A DNA stretch of 12,182 nt from an uncultured Clostridia bacterium (GTDB lineage: Bacteria; Bacillota; Clostridia; TANB77; CAG-508): positions 1-12,182 of the forward strand of contig CALXAQ010000052.1 of assembly GCA_944386335.1 (NCBI GenBank), given 5' to 3'. A program made the translations under genes and the position numbers. Position 1 is the stretch's first letter. Each line of letters starts with the position of its first letter. Positions 7,537-12,182 of the stretch are shown one piece after another. A model generated the notes under the pieces. That model saw nothing but the letters and a program-made list of their open reading frames with translations. It had not been told where the DNA came from and did not search any database.

Positions 7537-8688
7537 TATGGCCTTTGCTAAAATGTTCATCTGCTCCTTATTTTCTTCTTTCATACTTGTTTTAACGGTT
7601 ACAACTGGTTCTACTATTTCTATGTCTTTCATTTCTCCTAAAATTTCTTTCATACATTTTGCTGCCATAGGTGCCCATGAACCATTTTCTATAAGTCCTA
7701 TTTTTCTTTTCTGATAATTTTTATGTTTTAATCTTCTTAAAAAGGTTTCTGTATAAGGAAATAGTCCTGCATCATAAGTAGTAGAGGCAAGTATTAATTT
7801 ATCATAATAAAGGGCTTGTGATACTACTTCTGCTATATCACTTCTTGCTAAATCTCTTACTACTACCTCTTTAGCACCTTGTGCTTTTAATATGTTTTCT
7901 AATTCTTCTACTACTTTTCTGGTATTTCCATAAATAGAATTATAGGCAATTAGCACACCATCTTTTTCCGCTTCATAACGACTCCATTTATCATATTTCT
8001 CTATATAATAAGATAAATTTTCTTTTAATATTGGACCATGTAATGGACAAATTGTTTGAATATCTAGTGTGGCTACTTTTTTTAGCAAATTTTGCACTTG
8101 CACACCATATTTTCCTACTATGTTAAAATAGTATCTTCTTGCTTCTTCTTCCCAATTTTCTTCAGTATCTAATGCACCAAATTTTCCAAAGCCATCTGCT
8201 GAGAATAATATTTTCTCTGTTTGCTCATAAGTTACCATTACTTCTGGCCAATGTACCATTGGTGCCATAAAAAACTGCAAGGTATGTTTTCCTATGGAAA
8301 TAGTTTCTCCTTCTCCTACTATCACTTGCCTTTTACTCATATCCATTGGGAAAAATTGTGGAAGCATGCATGCTGTTTTGCTATTTACAATCAATTGCAT
8401 TTCTGGATATTTTTCCGCTAACAACTGTATATTAGCAGAGTGGTCTGGTTCTAAATGAGAAATGACCAGATAATCTACTTTTCTTCCTTCTAAAACCTTT
8501 TCTAAATTATCTATCCACTCCTCAGTTTTTCTTTTATCTACAGTATCCATTACTACTATTTTTTCGTCTTCTATTACATAGGAATTGTAGGAGATGCCGT
8601 GTGGTAAAGGATATTGGCTTTCAAATAAATCTAAGTCTTTATCATCTACTCCTATATAGTAAATATTTTGAGTTACTTTTTTCTCCAT
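7528..8688 (-). CDS. A-type flavodiiron protein (FprA family)
   Basis: Soluble oxygen- and/or nitric oxide-reducing enzyme that protects anaerobes. At 386 residues it is the minimal two-domain form: a metallo-beta-lactamase-like domain (about 1-240) followed by a flavodoxin domain (about 245-386), with no fused rubredoxin. All seven usual diiron ligands can be placed: His78, Glu80, Asp82 and His83 in HLEPDH, His146 in VHWPE, Asp165 in SADGFG and His217 in CPLHGP. The FMN phosphate loop is YNSIYGNT (249-256). The ATG at 8686-8688 has AAAGGTGG about seven bases upstream. Electrons would come from a rubredoxin or similar donor encoded elsewhere. Whether O2 or NO is the main substrate cannot be read from sequence. 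It stands alone between a decayed surface gene and the HD-domain gene. Confidence 0.94.
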   Translation of the reverse strand: MEKKVTQNIYYIGVDDKDLDLFESQYPLPHGISYNSYVIEDEKIVVMDTVDKRKTEEWIDNLEKVLEGRKVDYLVISHLEPDHSANIQLLAEKYPEMQLIVNSKTACMLPQFFPMDMSKRQVIVGEGETISIGKHTLQFFMAPMVHWPEVMVTYEQTEKILFSADGFGKFGALDTEENWEEEARRYYFNIVGKYGVQVQNLLKKVATLDIQTICPLHGPILKENLSYYIEKYDKWSRYEAEKDGVLIAYNSIYGNTRKVVEELENILKAQGAKEVVVRDLARSDIAEVVSQALYYDKLILASTTYDAGLFPYTETFLRRLKHKNYQKRKIGLIENGSWAPMAAKCMKEILGEMKDIEIVEPVVTVKTSMKEENKEQMNILAKAILN

Positions 8689-8715
8689 TGTTTGTCCACC
8701 TTTCTTTTTTCACCA

Positions 8716-8745
8716 AGTATATCACATATATAGGAATTTTGTACA
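8716..8745 (-). promoter_or_regulatory. Possible promoter of the flavodiiron gene
   Basis: On the minus strand, TGTACA (8740-8745), an 18-base spacer and TATACT (8716-8721) lie just upstream of the ribosome site. The -35 element is a weak match. The gene must have a promoter near here, because the element upstream is a decayed gene fragment. Confidence 0.3.
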
Positions 8746-8772
8746 GTTTGTTGGAGAAATAAACTTTCCATC

Positions 8773-9267
8773 TTAAAATCTCCAAATATTATCAACTTTT
8801 GTAGCTGTGATTCCAGATTTTAGAGAAACTAACGGACGGACTCCCATTCCGTAGTCGCCATAGTAGATGCCGAGTACAACACCATCGATATGCACACTAA
8901 GCGGGCATCCCCCAAAGCTACTAGAACTTGGAGACGCCAACCAATAACCACAACAAGTATCTACACTTGCTTGACGTGGAAAATATAAGGTATCATCATA
9001 GGCGACTAAGTTCCCACAGTCAACTAAATTATAAGAAGCATCTGTTGTTCTTTCTGTATTTCCTACACAATATCCCCTCGTATTTGTATTGGTATACAAT
9101 GGGTCATAACCTTTTGCATTATGGCTTGCTACCCACATCTCTAGAGTTGATCCACCTATGGCGTAATCTGCATAGTTGCTATCTACAAATCCATCCCAAT
9201 TATTGGTATTTAATAAGGTAGAGATGCATCGGACTTTTTCATCTGAACTATAATCTGTCCAACTTTG
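8773..9267 (-). pseudogene. 5'-truncated surface/pseudopilin-type C-terminal domain (YWLASP...VRPLVSLKSG)
   Basis: An ATG at 9138 would give 121 residues (MWVASHN...NIWRF), but it has no ribosome site. The same frame continues upstream with family-like sequence (WTDYSSDEKVRC, LLNTNNWDGFVDSNYADYA, IGGSTLEMW) to an in-frame TAG at 9268-9270, with no ATG. From memory, this is the C-terminal region of proteins found in many copies in gut Clostridia, often with an N-terminal prepilin-like segment and ending YWLASP...VRPLVSLKSG. The N-terminal part, including any signal, is missing. A hand count gives 61 G+C of 120 bases in 8821-8940, against about 28% in 9661-9720, so base composition differs sharply. 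It is probably a remnant or a silent cassette; expression as a short protein is not excluded. The family assignment is a recollection, not a search result. Confidence 0.6.
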
Positions 9268-9290
9268 CTAAAATAAACCCTCTTTATTAA

Positions 9291-9318
9291 ACTTTTTTGT
9301 CTAATAATTTGGGTTCAC
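9291..9318. repeat. Possible solo terminal repeat of an IS3-family element
   Basis: On the minus strand the sequence GTGAACCCAAATTATTAG then ACAAAAAAGT resembles the TG..CCC....TTAGACA ends of IS3/IS150-group elements. There is no transposase and no matching second end in the window, and the truncated surface-domain frame begins about 25 bases beyond it. A deletion scar left by an insertion element would explain both. The match is by eye and weak in detail. Confidence 0.3.
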
Positions 9319-9409
9319 TTCAATTATTTTTTACAATTCATCTTTCATACATGTGAAAATTTTATAACTTACTAAATTGTTACGACAAGTGCATTTAAGT
9401 TATTTATCC

Positions 9410-10456
9410 TTATATACTTCCTAATTGTGGATCCATAGAAAGCGTTATCGTCGGATTTACCACTGCTTCATGTGTGGTTGTAATTAGTTTTTTCTTTCTT
9501 GTTTTCTTTTCATTTAAACTTAACAAATCTGTTAATTGTTTCTGCTGTTTTTTACCAAAAAATGAATAGATTTCTTTTTCATTTTTTTGAACTATCCCCT
9601 TTACCTTTTTATTCATTTGCCTTAACTCTTTCTTTAATTGTTCCCCCATATTTTCTAATTTAGAAGCATCCGCATAAGCTGTTAACAGAATTTTTGTCAA
9701 ATAATATTCATTATATTTCCTTAATTCTTTATATTTTTTTTCTATATAATCATATCTATTATTCACAAGTTCCATATAATCTAAAATGGTTTGTTCTGTA
9801 TTGTGATTCACAATACTATCCTCCCTATTAAAATAATAATACTCTGGTTCTCCAGTTACTACTATTTTATTACATTTTTCCAAAAGATAGAAAGTAGTCC
9901 CTATATCTTCATATTTTTTACCTACAGGATATACAACATCATGAAACACTTCTCTTTTATATAATTTATTCCATGCATAACTTTGGATTTTTTTATCTAA
10001 TAATATTTCTCTTAATATTTGTATTTTATTATATTCCTGGATACCTTTATTGGCATTTTTTATTTTGTTTTCTTCTGCTATCACATTATAGAAATTGCAA
10101 ATACACACATCTGCCTTTTTTTCCGTTATAATTTGATACATGTGTTCATACATGTGTTTATCTATCCAATCATCACTGTCTACAAATCCTATATATCTTC
10201 CTTTTGCCTTACTAATACCTAAATTTCTAGCAACAGAAAGCCCCTCGTTTTCTTTATGTATTACTTCTATTCTACTATCTAACTTAGCATAGTGATCACA
10301 TATTTTTCCACAATTATCTGGTGAACCATCATCTATTATGATTATTTGTAAATTTTGATATGTTTGATGTATTACACTTTGCAAGCATCTCTCCAAATAT
10401 TGCTCCACTTTATATACTGGAACAATAATAGAAATTAAATCTTTCTTCACATACAT
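9410..10456 (-). CDS. Family 2 glycosyltransferase with an odd C-terminal tail
   Basis: GT-A-fold glycosyltransferase, 348 residues, likely cytoplasmic and membrane-associated, building a surface polysaccharide. It has SIIVPVYKVEQYLERCLQSV near the N-terminus, the nucleotide-binding IIDDGSPDN (Asp42-Asp43), NEGLSVARNLGI (70-81) and the metal-binding FVDSDDW with Asp93-x-Asp95. Sugar donor and acceptor are not readable. The ATG at 10454-10456 lies one base after the stop of the histidine phosphatase gene, with its TAGGAGG inside that gene, implying coupled translation. The last 25 or so residues (after KKTRKKK, from LITTTHEAVV to the end) do not look like a normal GT2 tail, and their DNA is richer in G+C (26 of 60 bases in 9421-9480). 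They may come from a junction with foreign DNA. It is the last gene of the polysaccharide operon here. Confidence 0.88.
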   Translation of the reverse strand: MYVKKDLISIIVPVYKVEQYLERCLQSVIHQTYQNLQIIIIDDGSPDNCGKICDHYAKLDSRIEVIHKENEGLSVARNLGISKAKGRYIGFVDSDDWIDKHMYEHMYQIITEKKADVCICNFYNVIAEENKIKNANKGIQEYNKIQILREILLDKKIQSYAWNKLYKREVFHDVVYPVGKKYEDIGTTFYLLEKCNKIVVTGEPEYYYFNREDSIVNHNTEQTILDYMELVNNRYDYIEKKYKELRKYNEYYLTKILLTAYADASKLENMGEQLKKELRQMNKKVKGIVQKNEKEIYSFFGKKQQKQLTDLLSLNEKKTRKKKLITTTHEAVVNPTITLSMDPQLGSI

Positions 10457-10457
10457 A

Positions 10458-11075
10458 TTATTCGCCTCCTAAATATTTTATATCCGCTAACCTTACTATA
10501 TTAAATTTATCTTTTTCGTACTCTAGTTCATTAATTGCTACATTATGTTGGCAATATATTTCTCTCTCGTGACAAAATGCAACATCTGTAATCTTTCTTA
10601 GAAAAGCTTCTATGGCTACTCCATGTGAACATATTAATATATTTTTCCCTTCATTATCTTGTGCTATCTTTAGAATGCATTGATACATTCTTTCCGCTAC
10701 TTTTTCCATTGTTTCTTGTCCTGGTATTCCATAAATTTCATTTATTTTATTTTGCGTCTTTTTTATGTTAGGATTGATACGATTTACTTCTTCCCATTTC
10801 CAACCATCATATTCCCCAAAAAACATTTCTGATAAATCTTCTTCTATTTCTATCGGAACTTTATTTCTTCTAGCTAATGGTTCTATTGTTTTTATTGCTC
10901 TTTTTGATGGGCTAGAATAGACTTTCTGAAAGATGACGTTTTTTAATTCTTGTGTTAACTTTTCTATCAAAATTCTTCCTCTTGGTGTTATTTCATAATC
11001 ATGTCTCCCAGTTAATCTTTGTTCTATATTACCTACTGTTTCTGTGTGTCTAACTATTATTATTGCTGTTTTCAT
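10458..11075 (-). CDS. Histidine phosphatase family protein (phosphoglycerate mutase-like)
   Basis: Numbered from the start chosen here (205 residues): the catalytic histidine is His10 in IVRHTETVGN, with Arg59 in SSPSKRAIKT, acid Glu83 in EMFFGEYDGW and the second histidine His151 in CSHGVAIEAF. These are the complete active-site residues of the branch-1 histidine phosphatase superfamily. The frame is open 20 codons upstream to an ATG at 11135, but that lies deep in the preceding glycosyltransferase gene. The ATG at 11073-11075 starts the usual MKTAIIIVRH beginning and has TAGGAG eleven bases upstream. It overlaps the previous gene by 26 bases. Between two glycosyltransferases it probably dephosphorylates a sugar or nucleotide-sugar intermediate rather than acting in glycolysis; that role is inferred from context. 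Confidence 0.85.
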   Translation of the reverse strand: MKTAIIIVRHTETVGNIEQRLTGRHDYEITPRGRILIEKLTQELKNVIFQKVYSSPSKRAIKTIEPLARRNKVPIEIEEDLSEMFFGEYDGWKWEEVNRINPNIKKTQNKINEIYGIPGQETMEKVAERMYQCILKIAQDNEGKNILICSHGVAIEAFLRKITDVAFCHEREIYCQHNVAINELEYEKDKFNIVRLADIKYLGGE

Positions 11076-11940
11076 TATTAAAAAAACTCCTATATTTATA
11101 TTCTCGTTTTGGTAATAATTTGATAGGTCCTCCATTTTCTAGTGCTTGCAAAATTGCTCCTATCCTCTTTGGGATGGATTCATTTTCATTTTCGATAAAA
11201 CTTAATAAGTATGGTTTATATTCTTCTGGCGTAATAGCATACAAATCCATTACTTCGGCAAGCATACGATACCAATCAGAACATTTTTTTACAGAAGGTT
11301 TAGACATTACGCTTCCTTCTCTATTTCTATAATATTTAAACACTTCTATGTTGGCATATTTTGTATTTTGAGATAAAATAGTGGCTTTGATAGAATAGAT
11401 TTCATCTTCATAATACATTCCTTCTACAAACTTCATATTATTTTGGATTAAAAATTCTCTTCTCCAACACTTACTGGATACAGAAAAGGTTACATCACAT
11501 AATAAACGTGCCTTTTTTGTAGAATTTTCTTTTGTAGAAACTCTTACCTTATTTCCCTGTCCTACATCTTCATATCCCAAAAAAAGAATTTCAGGTTCTT
11601 CATTTCCAATTACTTCATCTATTTTTCTTAATGTTTCATTATTATATAAAGTGTCATCTCCATCTAAAAATATAATATATTCTCCTTTTGCCTCTTTCAA
11701 TGCAATATTTCTGGGAGCACCTGCTGTCCCAGAATTTTTTTCTGTTTTTAAAAGTTTTAGTTTACCATTTTTTATTTTTTCTATTTCTTTTACTGTATTA
11801 TCTGTGGAACAATCATCCACTACTAGTACCTCATAGTTTTCAAAACTTTGATTCGTTACACTCTGTATTGCTCTTCCTATATATTTTTCTACATTATAAG
11901 CAGGAATAATTACACTAAATCTTATCTCTTCCTTATTCAA
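11050..11940 (-). CDS. Family 2 glycosyltransferase, TTG start
   Basis: GT-A glycosyltransferase of 296 residues with FSVIIPAYNVEKYIGRAIQS (8-27), LVVDDCSTDNT (39-49; Asp42-Asp43) and FLDGDDTLY (91-99; Asp93-x-Asp95), plus YYEDEIYS further on, as in the EpsE/WcaA-like group of polysaccharide glycosyltransferases. The start is TTG (11938-11940), supported by AAAAGGAG seven bases upstream and by the first residues running straight into the fold. No in-frame ATG lies before the conserved strand. It overlaps the stop of the preceding gene by eight bases and the start of the following histidine phosphatase by 26, so translation of all three is probably coupled. The asparagine-rich end (NNENSNNNS) is a product of that overlap. 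Substrate unknown. Confidence 0.9.
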   Translation of the reverse strand: MNKEEIRFSVIIPAYNVEKYIGRAIQSVTNQSFENYEVLVVDDCSTDNTVKEIEKIKNGKLKLLKTEKNSGTAGAPRNIALKEAKGEYIIFLDGDDTLYNNETLRKIDEVIGNEEPEILFLGYEDVGQGNKVRVSTKENSTKKARLLCDVTFSVSSKCWRREFLIQNNMKFVEGMYYEDEIYSIKATILSQNTKYANIEVFKYYRNREGSVMSKPSVKKCSDWYRMLAEVMDLYAITPEEYKPYLLSFIENENESIPKRIGAILQALENGGPIKLLPKREYKYRSFFNNENSNNNS

Positions 11941-12182
11941 TTTCTTTCTCTCCTTTTATTATTTTTTGTAATGATTTTATAGCGAAATCATTATTATATT
12001 TTTCAAATTTTGTACTTATAAGATATGGAATTTGTTTTTCTACTTCGTTTATGTTATTTACATATTTTATATAATCCAAATGTTTCAATGTTTCATAAGT
12101 TGCTTCTACTTTATGATTATAATTTTTTAAAGCAATACACGGTGTGCTAGTAAAAAAAAAAAAAAAAATAAAAAATGGTAAA
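11933..12182 (-). CDS. C-terminus of a probable polysaccharide pyruvyl transferase (partial, disturbed by a homopolymer)
   Basis: Reading the minus strand, a frame enters from the window edge and ends with TAA at 11933-11935. The clear part from 12151 down reads TSTPCIALKNYNHKVEATYE, then TLKHLDYIKYVNNINEVEKQ, and ends IIKGEKEIE. The TPCIAL-x-NYNHKV...LDYIKYV pattern resembles the end of polysaccharide pyruvyl transferase (PssK/PssM-like) proteins, which add pyruvate ketals to surface polysaccharide. Family members usually have an RLHG-like motif just before this point. Here that position is filled by low-complexity LPFFIFFFFF encoded by a 17-base T run, so the gene is broken, slippage-prone or mis-assembled. 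Its stop overlaps the TTG of the next gene by eight bases, placing it in the same operon. Confidence 0.6.
   Translation of the reverse strand, partial: LPFFIFFFFFTSTPCIALKNYNHKVEATYETLKHLDYIKYVNNINEVEKQIPYLISTKFEKYNNDFAIKSLQKIIKGEKEIE
12152..12168. repeat. 17-base A/T homopolymer inside the pyruvyl transferase frame
   Basis: Seventeen consecutive A on the plus strand (T on the coding strand), followed by T and six more A. It is the longest homopolymer in the window and sits 14 bases from its edge. It interrupts a region expected to encode a conserved motif. Confidence 0.9.

Noticed and set aside
8928..9221. Plus-strand open frame of 97 codons opposite the truncated surface domain
   Set aside because: Histidine- and leucine-rich antisense composition with no motif; the minus-strand frame carries the recognisable domain.
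9345..9409. Terminator after the last glycosyltransferase (TAACTTA/TAAGTTA)
   Set aside because: Only seven A/T-rich pairs with a loop of about 24 bases and a poor T-run; could be chance in this AT-rich stretch.
11076..11135. Twenty-codon N-terminal extension of the histidine phosphatase
   Set aside because: It lies wholly inside the preceding glycosyltransferase gene, has no family counterpart, and the ATG at 11073-11075 starts the core beta strand.
1..12182. CRISPR array, tRNA or rRNA genes
   Set aside because: No regularly spaced repeats and no cloverleaf or rRNA sequence seen on either strand by eye.

Overview
This is an AT-rich window in which every supportable gene lies on the minus strand, so transcription runs from high to low coordinates. 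Purine-rich Shine-Dalgarno sites (GGAGG type), a meso-diaminopimelate-type MurE, a flavodiiron protein and the gene content point to an anaerobic low-GC Firmicute of the class Clostridia, probably a gut lineage. The species cannot be named from the sequence alone.

The left half (about 1-6930) is a compact cell-wall cluster with its own good promoter: murE, mraY, ftsW (or spoVE) and murG, followed by topA behind a second probable promoter. The four wall genes act one after another. MurE adds the third amino acid to the UDP-MurNAc peptide. MraY moves the precursor onto undecaprenyl phosphate. MurG adds GlcNAc to give lipid II. The SEDS protein FtsW/SpoVE polymerises it. murF and murD, often found between these genes in Firmicutes, are absent here. 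topA carries a single-base frameshift at about position 284 that separates the catalytic core from an otherwise intact zinc-finger C-terminal region.

The middle (about 6950-8750) holds two separately promoted stress or redox genes: a small stand-alone RelA/SpoT-type HD hydrolase and an A-type flavodiiron protein with all its metal ligands. Between the HD gene and the murE promoter are three consecutive hairpins that I cannot assign to a known RNA family.

At about 8770-9320 there is a scar. It holds a 5'-truncated gene for a surface-type domain (ending in YWLASP...VRPLVSLKSG) whose last part is about 51% G+C in an AT-rich setting, and a sequence resembling one terminal repeat of an IS3-family element. 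This is the most 'accessory' part of the window.

The right end (about 9410-12182) is the tail of a surface-polysaccharide operon with overlapping or near-touching genes: the C-terminus of a probable polysaccharide pyruvyl transferase, a family 2 glycosyltransferase starting at TTG, a histidine phosphatase, and a second family 2 glycosyltransferase. A 17-base A/T homopolymer interrupts the pyruvyl transferase next to the window edge. It is either an assembly artefact at a contig end or a slippage-prone tract. I found no tRNA, rRNA, CRISPR array or intact mobile element.
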